In this document: positions 46,730-55,918 of the stretch, piece after piece
Numbering within the stretch: position 1 is the first letter of the stretch
Layout: every line of letters starts with the position of its first letter
Notes under the pieces: generated by a model
The model's input: the letters and a program-made list of their open reading frames with translations, nothing else
What the model was told of the DNA's origin: nothing
Databases searched by the model: none
Program-made: the position numbers and the translations under genes
DNA from: Oscillatoria acuminata PCC 6304
Lineage (GTDB): Bacteria > Cyanobacteriota > Cyanobacteriia > Cyanobacteriales > Laspinemataceae
DNA: 64,000 nucleotides
Direction of reading: 5' to 3'
Assembly (NCBI RefSeq): GCF_000317105.1
Contig: NC_019693.1
Span: 2,976,001-3,040,000 of the forward strand

Positions 46730-47650
46730 TCAAAATTTGGCTTTGATTTTTCTGAGCCGATCGCGTAGGGCGTTCATAATGCTTTTTTTGGCCGGTTTTT
46801 GCTGGGGACGTTCTGGTTTCGGTTCATTGAGATAGCGGTAATGTTCCCAAATCTCCCAATAGGGACATCCGGGTTCAATCCGAAATCCGGCCCAATGGAG
46901 GTAGTCTAATGGTTGTCCGAGTTTAGGGTCAATTAGGCGATCGCCCTCCCGCTGAAAATGTCGGCTACCGGCCCAACTTCCCGGGGCTTTCCCCTCACGA
47001 CGCACAATATTAAATCGCCGCTGAATTCGCTTCAACACCAGATAGTTAAAGATGGGTTGATCCGTGGTTTTTTGAGAAAAATCAAAGTAGTCGGGATGGG
47101 CGGCACATTCGGCAAAGGTTTCGTAGAGTTCGCTCTCGGTAAATAAGCCCTTCTTTGACCCCCATAACCCACTATTAAACACATCTTTCAGGTCTTCTGG
47201 GGTAAATATCCCTTCTTCTAAGACCTTTTGATTAAAAACATTCTCAATGCCAGTTGTATGTTGATAATCGTAACAGAAAAAATCGTAGTCTTTGAGATAA
47301 TCCAGCAACTTAGCAATTTTATCAAAGACCACGATATCGGTATCAATATAGAGAAATTCATCAAAGGGGCCAAACCAACAGGCTTGCTTGCGCTGTTTGT
47401 TGGGATTGTTGAAAAATTTGGCACCAAAAATTTGATAGAGTTTCTGACAAAGTTGATCCGCAAATTCTAAATTTTCATAGATTTGCACGCCATATTTGCG
47501 GGTGACAATTTCGGCAATTTCGTGATAGTTTTCATCAAAGGGAATCATCACGATCGCTGTTTCTGGGTCATACAACCGAATGCTATTCAGTAGGGCGATC
47601 GTCTGCTCCTTCACCCGGTCATTCGCAACAATATAAATTCCGCGACTCAT
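46730..47650 (-). CDS. Glycosyltransferase-like protein (GT-A fold), paralogue of next upstream gene
   Basis: A 306-residue protein. A nucleotide-sugar binding DxD-type motif appears as FLYIDTDIVVFDKI near residue 100. The N-terminus IYIVANDRVKEQTIALLNSI resembles that of its neighbour (IYTLANDVFYNQLVALLNSI), so the two are paralogues of a cyanobacterial family I know only as hypothetical glycosyltransferase-like proteins. The C-terminus is basic. The gap to the upstream gene is 10 bp, so they share a transcript. The acceptor is unknown; extracellular glycan is one possibility. Confidence 0.75.
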   Translation of the reverse strand: MSRGIYIVANDRVKEQTIALLNSIRLYDPETAIVMIPFDENYHEIAEIVTRKYGVQIYENLEFADQLCQKLYQIFGAKFFNNPNKQRKQACWFGPFDEFLYIDTDIVVFDKIAKLLDYLKDYDFFCYDYQHTTGIENVFNQKVLEEGIFTPEDLKDVFNSGLWGSKKGLFTESELYETFAECAAHPDYFDFSQKTTDQPIFNYLVLKRIQRRFNIVRREGKAPGSWAGSRHFQREGDRLIDPKLGQPLDYLHWAGFRIEPGCPYWEIWEHYRYLNEPKPERPQQKPAKKSIMNALRDRLRKIKAKF

Positions 47651-47660
47651 ACTTTTTTCC

Positions 47661-48665
47661 TCAACGGGTTAATCCTAATTTTCTCATCACACGATTAACT
47701 AGACTCGGCGGCGGATTGTAGGGTTTAGGGGGAGTGGTAAACTGGGGTCGCTGGGACGGTTCGTGCAAATAACGATAATGTAAAAAGATATCGCGATAGG
47801 GAACATCGATATTTTTTCCGGCACAGAGGCGATCAAACAGTTTGGAAGAGAGGCCAATATAATGGAGATAGGTCAACGGTTGTCCCTTATCATAAAGTCC
47901 CGTCCCTTTCATTTCAAAATGTTGAGAGGTTACCGCATTGCCGGTGACTTGTTCTTTGGGCAAATTAAACACTAAATTATAAAGGGGAATTCCTAATCTC
48001 ATTCTCATATAATTGAGAAGGGTTTGATCCGGGGCATTGGGATATAAAACCTCTCCCTCTCCCTCGGATAATTTTGACAACAACCCCTGACGCTGCTGGG
48101 CGTCAAACAAGCCGCGCTGACTGCCATAAAACCCGGAGCAAAAAATATCTTGCTCAATTTCTTCCGGTTTGAATAGTTGGGTTAACTTTTCGGACTCCCC
48201 GTTAAAAACATGAGATAAATCTTTATATTGGAAGTCATAAACCACAAAATCGTGGTGTTCTAAAGCATTGAATATCAAGTCTAGGGAATTGAGGACAACA
48301 ATATCGGCATCACAGTAGATAAATTTTTCAAACGGACTTTCTGGATCGAAGGCACAATAGCGGCGATGGGTGCCGCTGCGATGTACCCCCTTGATGCCTT
48401 GTGCTGCCCAGGATTTCTTGGCAGTTGGATGCGTATTCCATGCCTGATCTGCGAACTCGTCCCAGCGAGAAATCCGCTGGGTATCCGTGAGGAGGGTGAC
48501 GTTGGGTCGGGTTTCTATCTCGGCTTGAATCTTCTCTATGCGATCGTCGTAAGGAACCACACAAACGGGAAAGTTCGGCCCCACATTGACTTCAATGCTG
48601 TTTAAAAGGGCGACAAGCTGGTTATAAAAGACGTCATTGGCTAAGGTATAAATCCCTTTAGTCAT
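47661..48665 (-). CDS. Glycosyltransferase-like protein (GT-A fold)
   Basis: This 334-residue paralogue of the gene at 46730 shows KFIYCDADIVVLNSLDLIFN as its DxD-type motif and PDQTLLNYM later, a pattern also found in GT8-like enzymes. It is first in the two-gene operon. No signal peptide or membrane span was seen, so it is probably cytoplasmic. The donor sugar and acceptor cannot be deduced. Confidence 0.75.
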   Translation of the reverse strand: MTKGIYTLANDVFYNQLVALLNSIEVNVGPNFPVCVVPYDDRIEKIQAEIETRPNVTLLTDTQRISRWDEFADQAWNTHPTAKKSWAAQGIKGVHRSGTHRRYCAFDPESPFEKFIYCDADIVVLNSLDLIFNALEHHDFVVYDFQYKDLSHVFNGESEKLTQLFKPEEIEQDIFCSGFYGSQRGLFDAQQRQGLLSKLSEGEGEVLYPNAPDQTLLNYMRMRLGIPLYNLVFNLPKEQVTGNAVTSQHFEMKGTGLYDKGQPLTYLHYIGLSSKLFDRLCAGKNIDVPYRDIFLHYRYLHEPSQRPQFTTPPKPYNPPPSLVNRVMRKLGLTR

Positions 48666-48884
48666 GTCTGCAACTCTCCGTTTTTTCTACCCTGATTCTA
48701 TCTTATGGACCACCGGAGTTGGGGCGGAACCGATGCGATCGCCATGAATCTAGGTCAAACCCCCGATCACACCCCCCTGTTGCTGAGGCGATCGCCACCC
48801 TAGATGCACCGTTAAATATTGAGATCTACCTTACCATAAATTGACCCAAATTTCAATGCCCCCTGCTGCTTCTGTGGGGAGTCA

Positions 48885-48918
48885 GCGGTGGTTAAGTTTT
48901 TTGGCAACCTACCACCGC
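48885..48918 (-). terminator. Hairpin past the glutamate dehydrogenase gene
   Basis: GCGGTGGT at 48885-48892 pairs with ACCACCGC at 48911-48918, 21 bp downstream of the minus-strand stop. The T-run is inside the loop, so on the minus strand termination is plausible but not classical. Confidence 0.5.
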
Positions 48919-48938
48919 CCTCTGAGTCCGATTTGGAC

Positions 48939-50225
48939 TTATTTCTTCACATAATAATCTCTCGTTCCCTTGGCGCTGAGGGCTTCTCCCAGACGGTTCA
49001 ATCCATGCACATAGGCAGCAGTTCGCATGGAAATGGAGAATTCATCAGCAATTTGCCAAATTTTCTCGGTTTCTTTGCGCATTCTCTTCTGTAACCGTTC
49101 CTCAACTTCCTCCAATTCCCAATATAACCCGCTGCGATTTTGCAGCCATTCAAAATAACTGACCGTCACCCCTCCGGCATTGACTAAAATATCCGGAACC
49201 ACATAAATGCCTCGGTCTTCTAGGATGCGATCGGCCCCGGAACTAATCGGTCCATTGGCAACTTCAAAGATATATTTTGCTTTGATATCTTGCACATTGG
49301 CTTCGGTGATTTGATTTTCCAAAGCAGCAGGAATTAGGATATCCACCTCTAAGGCCAACAGTTGCTCATTGGTGATAATTTCATGTTCAACAATATTACA
49401 AACCGTGTCTTGACAATAGACGGCTTGAATCCCCGGGTTGGATTTTTTGTAGTGGAGGATGCTGGGAATATCTAGCCCTTTTTTGGCATAAATTCCCCCT
49501 TGCGAGTCGCTGACAGCGACCACTTTATATCCGGCTTTAGCCAGGAGTTCAGCCACCACGGAACCGGCATTCCCAAATCCTTGAACGGCGACGGTGGTTT
49601 GATGGGGGAGTCGGTCAAATTTTGCCATAATGGCTTCAATGACATAATAGGCACCGCTCCCAGTGGCGGTATCTCGACCTAAACTGCCGCCTAGGGTGAC
49701 AGGTTTGCCGGTAACCACGCCGGGGTTGAGAGAACGACTAATAATATTATATTGATCCATCATCCAGCCCATGATGGTGGGGTTAGTATAAACGTCTGGG
49801 GCGGGAATATCGATGTTGGGTCCAATAAAGTCGGCGATCGCATCAATATAACCGCGAGTTAATCGTTCTAATTCCAGTTTAGAAAGTTCTTTCGGGTTGA
49901 CGGTAACGCCGCCTTTTGCACCGCCAAAGGGTAAGTCGAGAACGGCACATTTAAAGGTCATCCAAAAGGCTAGGGATTTGACTTCATCCATAGAAACATT
50001 GGGATGATAACGGACCCCTCCTTTTCCTGGACCTCTTGTATCGTCATAGCGTACCCGATAGCCTTGGAAAATGCGTAAGGAACCGTTGTCCATTCGCACG
50101 GGAATGGAGACGTTTAAACTGGCTTTAGGATATTTGAGATATTCGAGGGCGTCTTCGGAAATCGAGACGTATTTCATCGCCCGTTCTAAGCGTTTGCTGG
50201 CATCGGCAAAGAGTGAATCGGACAT
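48939..50225 (-). CDS. Glu/Leu/Phe/Val dehydrogenase family, likely glutamate dehydrogenase
   Basis: It interconverts glutamate and 2-oxoglutarate with ammonia. It has 428 residues from ATG 50225; GGAG precedes this ATG at good spacing, and an ATG five codons further upstream (50240) overlaps that GGAG. Motifs are GPGKGGVRYHPNVSMDEVKS, FKCAVLDLPFGGAKGGV (catalytic lysine region), APDVYTNPTIMGWM, and the coenzyme-binding GFGNAGSVVAELLAKAGYKV with SDSQGGIY. Leucine dehydrogenases are shorter, so glutamate is the better substrate call. A 12-bp inverted repeat lies about 220 bp upstream. Confidence 0.92.
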   Translation of the reverse strand: MSDSLFADASKRLERAMKYVSISEDALEYLKYPKASLNVSIPVRMDNGSLRIFQGYRVRYDDTRGPGKGGVRYHPNVSMDEVKSLAFWMTFKCAVLDLPFGGAKGGVTVNPKELSKLELERLTRGYIDAIADFIGPNIDIPAPDVYTNPTIMGWMMDQYNIISRSLNPGVVTGKPVTLGGSLGRDTATGSGAYYVIEAIMAKFDRLPHQTTVAVQGFGNAGSVVAELLAKAGYKVVAVSDSQGGIYAKKGLDIPSILHYKKSNPGIQAVYCQDTVCNIVEHEIITNEQLLALEVDILIPAALENQITEANVQDIKAKYIFEVANGPISSGADRILEDRGIYVVPDILVNAGGVTVSYFEWLQNRSGLYWELEEVEERLQKRMRKETEKIWQIADEFSISMRTAAYVHGLNRLGEALSAKGTRDYYVKK

Positions 50226-50952
50226 TTTATTATGCTCCATATTGGCGATCGCGCTGGTGGTGCAAACCCTGAATTAACCCGAGTCTTTCGGTGAAGGAAT
50301 GTCCAGTTTCGTCAATCTGAGCTCTGCCGTTGTCATGCCTGGATCAGCTTTGGCATGAGTCGGAAGAGACCCCCCGAGGCTAATCCGGTTCCGCCTGGGG
50401 GAGATCAGAGAAACTTGACTTTAGGCGTTCTGGGTTATTGATAAGCATAAAACATAGAATTATCCAAAAAAATATTTTATGCTTATACTGGAAAAAGACA
50501 GGGCAGTTTGGTTTGTGAGCAACGCACTACTGTAGTTTATTATACAGTTTTTAGGCAAATTTCAGGATAGTTAAATGCGACGATTACAGGCAATTTAAGC
50601 GATAATTCCTTGAGACCCATAACGAACTCATTGATCCCTGGTTAAATTTAGACTAGAACGGCATTTAATGGGTCAGCCTGAGAATCTCCCAGGGAGGGGG
50701 TCGGGTTGAGGTAACCATGCAGGGCCAAAGAAAAGCCGAACTGAACTCAGTGCCGTTGCAGGCAGATCACCGCCTAAGCATTTAAACTAGGAACAGGGGA
50801 TGCCGCAAAACCCGAAACGAGGGGGGGGTGCGATCGCCACCAACTTCGAGATCTGTGGCCAAAACCGATCAGCGATCGCCGAAAAGCTCAAACTCCGATA
50901 GCTGGACTAGGTGAGCGGAAACAACAAGATTCCAAGAGACTAAATTGCCAAT
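50226..50952. other. Long divergent non-coding region
   Basis: 727 bp between glutamate dehydrogenase and the DUF4126 gene. It holds the inverted repeat at 50441-50486. No open frame, tRNA or known RNA class was recognised. The G+C-richer stretch at about 50660-50830 could hold a structured RNA, but I cannot assign one. Confidence 0.4.
50441..50486. repeat. 12-bp perfect inverted repeat upstream of glutamate dehydrogenase
   Basis: ATAAGCATAAAA at 50441-50452 and TTTTATGCTTAT at 50475-50486 are separated by 22 bp. The arms are too AT-rich for a typical terminator and are candidate binding sites for a dimeric regulator. Confidence 0.6.
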
Positions 50953-51558
50953 ATGATGATTCCACTCCTAGCGGCGCTATCGGCCTCAGCAGCAGGGGGT
51001 CTGCGGATTGCCCTACCGCTGCTATTAATCGGTTTGTTAAATGCGGATGAATTATGGTCCCGCGTCCCCCTGCTGTCGCGGATTTCCCCCCAGGTGGCGA
51101 TCGGGGTTTTGGTGAGTTGGTCGTTATTTGAACTCTTTGCCTCCAAACAACCCTGGGGACAGCGCCTCCTCCAAAACGTCCAACTGCTGTTTAGTCCGTT
51201 TGTGGGGGCAATTATGGGAATGGCGATCGCCGCTGCTAGTTTTCGGGATAACAGCGATGCCCCCACCTGGATCGTGGCTCTAATTGGCGTCATCGGCGGA
51301 CTATTGGCCCTGGTGCTACAACTGGTGCAAGTCGGGTGGTTCTATCGCCTCGGAAAATTACCCCTCTGGGCCATTCTCGCTCAAGATGCCTTATGTATTT
51401 GCCTCGTTCTCTTCGCCTTTGATGCTCCCACCGAGGGCGGCCTGATTGCCTTACTCCTATTGTGGTTAGCGATTCGTTCGTCCCAGGAGTGGTATCGCTG
51501 GTATATCCAGCAGGGTGCGCGGAAAAATCCGCGTCAGAATAAAACCGAACCGGACTAA
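50953..51558 (+). CDS. DUF4126 membrane protein
   Basis: The 201-residue protein shows about five hydrophobic segments (LLAALSASAAGGLRIALPLL near the N-terminus; MGMAIAAASF; VALIGVIGGLLALVLQLVQV; AILAQDALCICLVLFAFDA; GGLIALLLLWLAI). The order resembles DUF4126 proteins, whose function is unknown. It is convergent with hemH, with a hairpin at 51625-51658 between them. Confidence 0.7.
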   Translation: MMIPLLAALSASAAGGLRIALPLLLIGLLNADELWSRVPLLSRISPQVAIGVLVSWSLFELFASKQPWGQRLLQNVQLLFSPFVGAIMGMAIAAASFRDNSDAPTWIVALIGVIGGLLALVLQLVQVGWFYRLGKLPLWAILAQDALCICLVLFAFDAPTEGGLIALLLLWLAIRSSQEWYRWYIQQGARKNPRQNKTEPD

Positions 51559-51624
51559 ATTTCGGCATGAGAAAAGCAAACTTGAATCCAGGGACTCTCT
51601 GGAAACTCGCTCCCTGCTAAACCC

Positions 51625-51658
51625 TGCCGGTTACTGAGAAATCCCTCAGTCTCCGGCA
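51625..51658. terminator. Terminator-like hairpin between convergent genes
   Basis: TGCCGG-TT-ACTGAG, a six-base loop, CTCAGT-CT-CCGGCA. There is no T-run, but it lies 4 bp from the hemH stop on one side and 66 bp from the DUF4126 stop on the other. Confidence 0.6.
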
Positions 51659-51662
51659 GCAA

Positions 51663-52835
51663 CTACAGCAATCCGATGAAATGTAACGGTCCATGACCGC
51701 TGATTAATTCAATTAATAGTCCCATAAAACCCAGCATCGCCAGTCGTCCATTCCAGACTTCCGCCGCCGTAGTCATTCCCCATTCCCAGCGTTCTTGGGG
51801 ATACATTTTGAAGTTTTTCTGGGGACGCATCACCTGATCCAGGGTCAAGGGTGGGGCATCGATCGCCTCTACCACTAAATTGGCTAAATCCTCGATGAAC
51901 ACCGGATGGGTATTCAACGCCGGGACGCGATGGAAATTTTCAATTCCCGCCTCTTCTGCAATTTCTCGATATTCCATATCGATTTCTTGAAGGGTTTCGA
52001 TATGTTCCGAGACAAAGCTGATCGGGACTACCAGTAAATCGTTAATGCCTTCTGCTGCCAACTCCGTGATCGCATCTTCCGTATAGGGTTTGAGCCATTC
52101 CACTGGACCCACTCGACTTTGATAGGCCAGAGTATGACGATTAGGACGATTCAGGGTTTGCACGATTAGTCTGGTGCATTCCTCAATCTCATGCTGATAG
52201 GGGTCGCCAGCTTCTTCCACATAGCTGACGGGGACCCCATGAGCGCTAAAGAAAATATGCACTTGGTCGGGATTTTCAAACCCATCCAGTTCTCGGGCGA
52301 TCAATTGCGCCATTGCTTGGAGATAACCGGGACGTTGATACCAGGAGGGGATAACCGTGTGTTCTTGGGGGGCCAGAGAGGGGTTGTCTGTCCAAATTTG
52401 TTCCAATAATCGGAAACTGGACCCGCTGGTGCTAATGGAAAATTGGGGATATAGGGGAAGGATGACTAATTGTTCGACGCCATCGCGCTTGATGCGGGCG
52501 ATCGCCTCTTCCGTGAACGGATGCCAGTAGCGCATTCCGATGTAAACTTGAACATCCTGTCCCTTGTCCTGTAAACTTTTGTGCAAGGCGATCGCTTGCT
52601 CCTCGGTAATCCCCCGCAGAGGCGACCCCCCACCAATTTCCATATAATTGGCTTGGGATTTTTTATGCCGCAGGCTCGAAATCAGCCATGCCAGGGGTTT
52701 TTGCATCCACGAAAAAGGCAACCGAATGATTTCCGGGTCAGAAAACAGGTTGTACAGAAAGGGTCGAACATCTTCAATTTGCTCCGGCCCACCTAAATTC
52801 AGTAACAGTACCCCTACACGGCCCATAGCAGTCAC
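51663..52835 (-). CDS. hemH: Ferrochelatase with C-terminal chlorophyll a/b-binding-like helix
   Basis: It inserts Fe2+ into protoporphyrin IX to make heme. It has 390 residues. Motifs are [58 protein letters not shown] (catalytic His) and [17 protein letters not shown] (catalytic Glu). The last 45 residues form a linker and a single helix with [20 protein letters not shown], the ExxNGRxAMxGF signature of the LHC/HLIP family, with W-N replacing E-x-x-N partly. This tail is typical of cyanobacterial and plastid ferrochelatases and links the enzyme to the thylakoid and chlorophyll supply. The start may be GTG 52835, with AAGGAA four bases away, or ATG 52826. Confidence 0.95.
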   Translation of the reverse strand: MTAMGRVGVLLLNLGGPEQIEDVRPFLYNLFSDPEIIRLPFSWMQKPLAWLISSLRHKKSQANYMEIGGGSPLRGITEEQAIALHKSLQDKGQDVQVYIGMRYWHPFTEEAIARIKRDGVEQLVILPLYPQFSISTSGSSFRLLEQIWTDNPSLAPQEHTVIPSWYQRPGYLQAMAQLIARELDGFENPDQVHIFFSAHGVPVSYVEEAGDPYQHEIEECTRLIVQTLNRPNRHTLAYQSRVGPVEWLKPYTEDAITELAAEGINDLLVVPISFVSEHIETLQEIDMEYREIAEEAGIENFHRVPALNTHPVFIEDLANLVVEAIDAPPLTLDQVMRPQKNFKMYPQERWEWGMTTAAEVWNGRLAMLGFMGLLIELISGHGPLHFIGLL

Positions 52836-52938
52836 AGTTTCCTTAGAGTTTTCATTATTGTTTACTTATTTTAACAATAATACCGTTGATTAAGTCACAG
52901 TTTGAGTTAAATCCGCATTTTTATTCCAGGGGGTATCC

Positions 52939-53568
52939 GTGGCAACAATTTTGAGAGACTGGAGTTATCGCTATCAGTGGCTTTACGATGGCATCTCCCG
53001 CATCGCCGCCCTCAGCGTCGGTGGGGAATCTCGCTTCCGGCAGTTAGCCCTCGAAGGACTCACCCTCCATCCCGACAGCAAAATTCTCGATTTATGCTGT
53101 GGAAGTGGTCAAGCCACCGCCTATCTCGTCCAATCTTCCCCCAACGTCACCGGCTTGGATGCCTCTCCCCTCTCCCTAAATCGGGCGCGCAACAATGTCC
53201 CCCAAGCCTCCTACATAGAAGCCTTCGCCGAAAATATCCCGCTTGGCGACAATGAATTTGACCTCGTACATACCAGCGCCGCCCTGCATGAAATGGAACC
53301 CGAGCAATTGCAGCAAATTCTCCAGGAAGTCTATCGGGTCCTGAAGCCGGGAGGAACTTTTGCCCTGGTTGATTTTCATCCGCCCACCAATCCCCTCTTC
53401 TGGCCCGGATTAGCAGTCTTTTTCTGGCTCTTTGAAACCGAAACCGCTTGGCAATTACTCCAAACGAATTTACCCGAACTGTTGCAAGAAATTGGCTTTA
53501 ACGTTGATTCTCCGCGACTCTATGCCGGGGGGAGTTTGCAAGTGATTCAAGCTCAGAAAGCAGATTAA
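52939..53568 (+). CDS. Class I SAM-dependent methyltransferase
   Basis: The 209-residue protein has a complete class I Rossmann core: motif I ILDLCCGSGQATAYL, VTGLDASPLSLNRAR (motif II), NEFDLVHTSAALHEM, and LKPGGTFALVDFHPP. It starts with GTG 52939 preceded by GGGGG. Cyanobacterial relatives of this length often act on quinones or small metabolites; the substrate here is unknown. It is divergent from hemH by about 100 bp. Confidence 0.88.
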   Translation: MATILRDWSYRYQWLYDGISRIAALSVGGESRFRQLALEGLTLHPDSKILDLCCGSGQATAYLVQSSPNVTGLDASPLSLNRARNNVPQASYIEAFAENIPLGDNEFDLVHTSAALHEMEPEQLQQILQEVYRVLKPGGTFALVDFHPPTNPLFWPGLAVFFWLFETETAWQLLQTNLPELLQEIGFNVDSPRLYAGGSLQVIQAQKAD

Positions 53569-53583
53569 ACTCCGGACTTTGAG

Positions 53584-53655
53584 GGAGCATCTTAATTTTG
53601 AAAAGAGACCTAACCCCCCAGCCCCCTTCCCTAAGAGGGAAGGGGGAGAAAGACA
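53584..53655. repeat. Partial copy of the GAGACCTAACCCCCC element
   Basis: It runs GGGAGCATCTTAATTTTG, AAAAGAGACCTAACCCCCC, then the CCTTCCCTAAGAGGGAAGG hairpin, starting 16 bp past the methyltransferase stop. Like the copy at 46609, it keeps only one end. Confidence 0.8.
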
Positions 53656-53693
53656 TTTATTATTTTCCCCTTCCAGCATCAAAAAAAAGTCCT

Positions 53694-53821
53694 TATACCA
53701 AATCCGGTTGGTAACAGTCGGTTTTCGCTCATTAGCCCGCGCAGGCGGGCTTTGTCCGTATAGACCCAGGCTGGACGCTGCGGGTTTTTACAGACCTTTG
53801 ACAACCGGATTCCGTATTATA
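53694..53821. repeat. MITE-like element with AATCCGGTTG terminal repeats
   Basis: The left end reads TATACCAAATCCGGTTG, and the right end, when reversed, reads TATAATACGGAATCCGGTTG. The inside holds an AGCCCGC-GCA-GGCGGGCTTT hairpin. It spans about 128 bp and has no coding capacity. A CCTCCCTCTCCTCTTAGGAG palindrome follows at once. Confidence 0.65.
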
Positions 53822-53893
53822 CCTCCCTCTCCTCTTAGGAGAGGGCCGGGGAGAGGTTACATCAGTTTTTAGGCAAAATAAATAATGTCTATA

Positions 53894-55747
53894 TTACTTC
53901 GTTTCCAAGGCTTTATAGAGACTATCTAACTTTTCTCTAACCTCCGGGGGTTTAGCCGTAAAGCGGATATAAAAATGACCTGGTTCCGCTGGAGTATCTA
54001 GCACCTTGGCATAGATATCTTCGCTGGTTTTTAAAATTCCATAGTAAAAATGAACTAAGTTTAACTTTAGATTACTCATGGATGGAGGAACAGAATTTTC
54101 TTTTCCTTCTTTAACGCGAATTTCGGCACTTTTAGGAGAGAGTCTTACTAAATCTCCATTCAAAATTTTATCGCCGATATGTTTCCCTTCTAAAACCGTA
54201 TATTGGAGCGGAATACCTTCATTCAGGGTCACAAAAATCTCTTCTTCTTCAGGAAGATAAAGATTATACTCGCCGCCAATTCCCCCCACTTCATGAATGG
54301 TAATCGGTTCTTTCACTCCTTTGGGTTTCACCTGTTTTTGACGATTGATTCGTAACGGAACCGTAATGGACCTCAAGGTTGAACTGGAAATGAGAACTTG
54401 ACTGCCCGTGGTGTAGGATTCAATGCGATAAGTTAAGTTAACCTGACTGCCTACAACCCCATATTTGGTACGCTTTTCTGAGCCAATATTTCCCAAGACA
54501 ACTTCCCCCGTATTAATCCCAATTCCCATTTCTAAGGGAGGTAAATTCCATTCGGTCATTTTTTCATTCACCCCCTTCATAGCTAATTGCATCGCCAGGG
54601 CACAGGCAACCGCCCGAGTCGAGTCATCGAATCGCGGAGTCGGTGCACCAAATAGCACTAAAATTCCATCCCCCATGAATTCATCAATCGTGCCCTCATA
54701 TTCAGTAATAATATCAGCCATTTGTTTGAGGTAAAAATTGAGAATTTCCACCACCTGTTCTGGGGGTAGTCGTTCCGAAAGGGCAGTAAATCCTCGTAAA
54801 TCGGACGTTAGGATGGTAATTTGACGCCGATCGCCTCCTAACTTGAGCGCTTCTGGTGTATCCAGTAAATTAGCCACCACTTTATCGCTCAAGTATCGTC
54901 CAAATACCTGCTGAATCAATTTATTACGTTTTTCTAAATCTCCATTGGCAATCGCTAAATCAGCCGTTCTCTCCCTCACCCGCTGTTCTAATTCTTTAGC
55001 CGTTTGTCGTAAACGACCCAGAATTAAAGTTAGTCCAAATAACGCTAATCCTGAGAGTCCACCCAACATCAAAAATGTTCCACTCAATCCCCTCTGGGTA
55101 TCAGCAATAAAACTGCCTAAAGGCTGAGAAATTTCTAGGATGCCGCGCACATCTCCCACTTGCCAATCGGTTTTAGGACTATCGGGATGGGAGTTATGAC
55201 AAGCAACGCAGGTGGCTTTCATTAAATCGGCTTGAGCATACCGAAACATCTGATTATTCCCAACCTTCTCAGTTCGATAAAACGAACGGTCCGGAAATTG
55301 TTTTAAATAGCGCAACGCATCCCGTTGAAACCCATCTCTCGGTCCCCCCTCTTGCTGTCGCCAGGGAAAGGGATAATCACTATAAAGATGGGCGGACATT
55401 CCCCTATTATTTTGGCTAATGGTATGGCCTAATTCCAGTAAAAATGTAGCAGGTAAAGGGATCGCCCCGGTTTGAGTTTTATAGTTGTAGGTGATACTAA
55501 TTCCGGGGACCTCATTAATCCGGTCAACCGCTTGCCCACTGTAGAGGGTGCGTGCTTCTTGCATCGCCTCCGCAAATAAAGAAGCATTTTGAAGGGCTTG
55601 AGATGCAATCAAATGGGAAGAAAGACGGGACATATTTGCCATCGCCACCCCCACCCCAATACAGAATAAAACCGTTAAAACGAGGATAGTGCGTTTATAA
55701 AGTAAGTGCAAGAATTGGTGCCAAGCTCGCTTGATGAAGTTACCCAT
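53894..55747 (-). CDS. Class III adenylate/guanylate cyclase with DUF3365 c-type heme domain
   Basis: A 617-residue membrane sensor. The N-terminal helix (about residues 20-37, TILVLTVLFCIGVGVAMA) leads into a periplasmic DUF3365 domain with a CxxCH heme site, C180VAC-H184. A second helix lies near 224-246 and a HAMP-like coiled coil at about 250-285. The cyclase domain follows: LTSDLRGFTALSE with metal ligand D316, FMGDGILVLFGAP with D360, and KRTKYGVVGSQVNLTYRIES. The last 100 residues are an extra domain without a known family. It is likely a redox or gas sensor that makes cAMP; substrate choice is inferred. Confidence 0.9.
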   Translation of the reverse strand: MGNFIKRAWHQFLHLLYKRTILVLTVLFCIGVGVAMANMSRLSSHLIASQALQNASLFAEAMQEARTLYSGQAVDRINEVPGISITYNYKTQTGAIPLPATFLLELGHTISQNNRGMSAHLYSDYPFPWRQQEGGPRDGFQRDALRYLKQFPDRSFYRTEKVGNNQMFRYAQADLMKATCVACHNSHPDSPKTDWQVGDVRGILEISQPLGSFIADTQRGLSGTFLMLGGLSGLALFGLTLILGRLRQTAKELEQRVRERTADLAIANGDLEKRNKLIQQVFGRYLSDKVVANLLDTPEALKLGGDRRQITILTSDLRGFTALSERLPPEQVVEILNFYLKQMADIITEYEGTIDEFMGDGILVLFGAPTPRFDDSTRAVACALAMQLAMKGVNEKMTEWNLPPLEMGIGINTGEVVLGNIGSEKRTKYGVVGSQVNLTYRIESYTTGSQVLISSSTLRSITVPLRINRQKQVKPKGVKEPITIHEVGGIGGEYNLYLPEEEEIFVTLNEGIPLQYTVLEGKHIGDKILNGDLVRLSPKSAEIRVKEGKENSVPPSMSNLKLNLVHFYYGILKTSEDIYAKVLDTPAEPGHFYIRFTAKPPEVREKLDSLYKALETK

Positions 55748-55887
55748 AGATATCTCCCTTTCCTAAACAGGCTTGTTCCGAGGATATCCGATCGCCGTTA
55801 GAAAACGGGAGGGTAGAACAGGTTAATTTTTATTTCAAAAAATATCAGCAGCGATCGCCTGCTTTCACTTCATCGGGAGGGCGACAA

Positions 55888-55907
55888 GGGTGGGCCTTTA
55901 CCCACCC
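55888..55907 (-). terminator. Hairpin after alaS
   Basis: GGGTGGG and CCCACCC with a six-base loop lie 12 bp past the alaS stop (55919). The T-run after it is weak on the minus strand (TTGTC). Confidence 0.6.
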
Positions 55908-55918
55908 CATTGACTATA

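Noticed and set aside
50600-50830. Possible SRP, 6S or riboswitch-like RNA in the leader region
   Set aside because: I compared it with remembered signatures of SRP RNA, glutamine-type riboswitches and RNase P and found no clear match.
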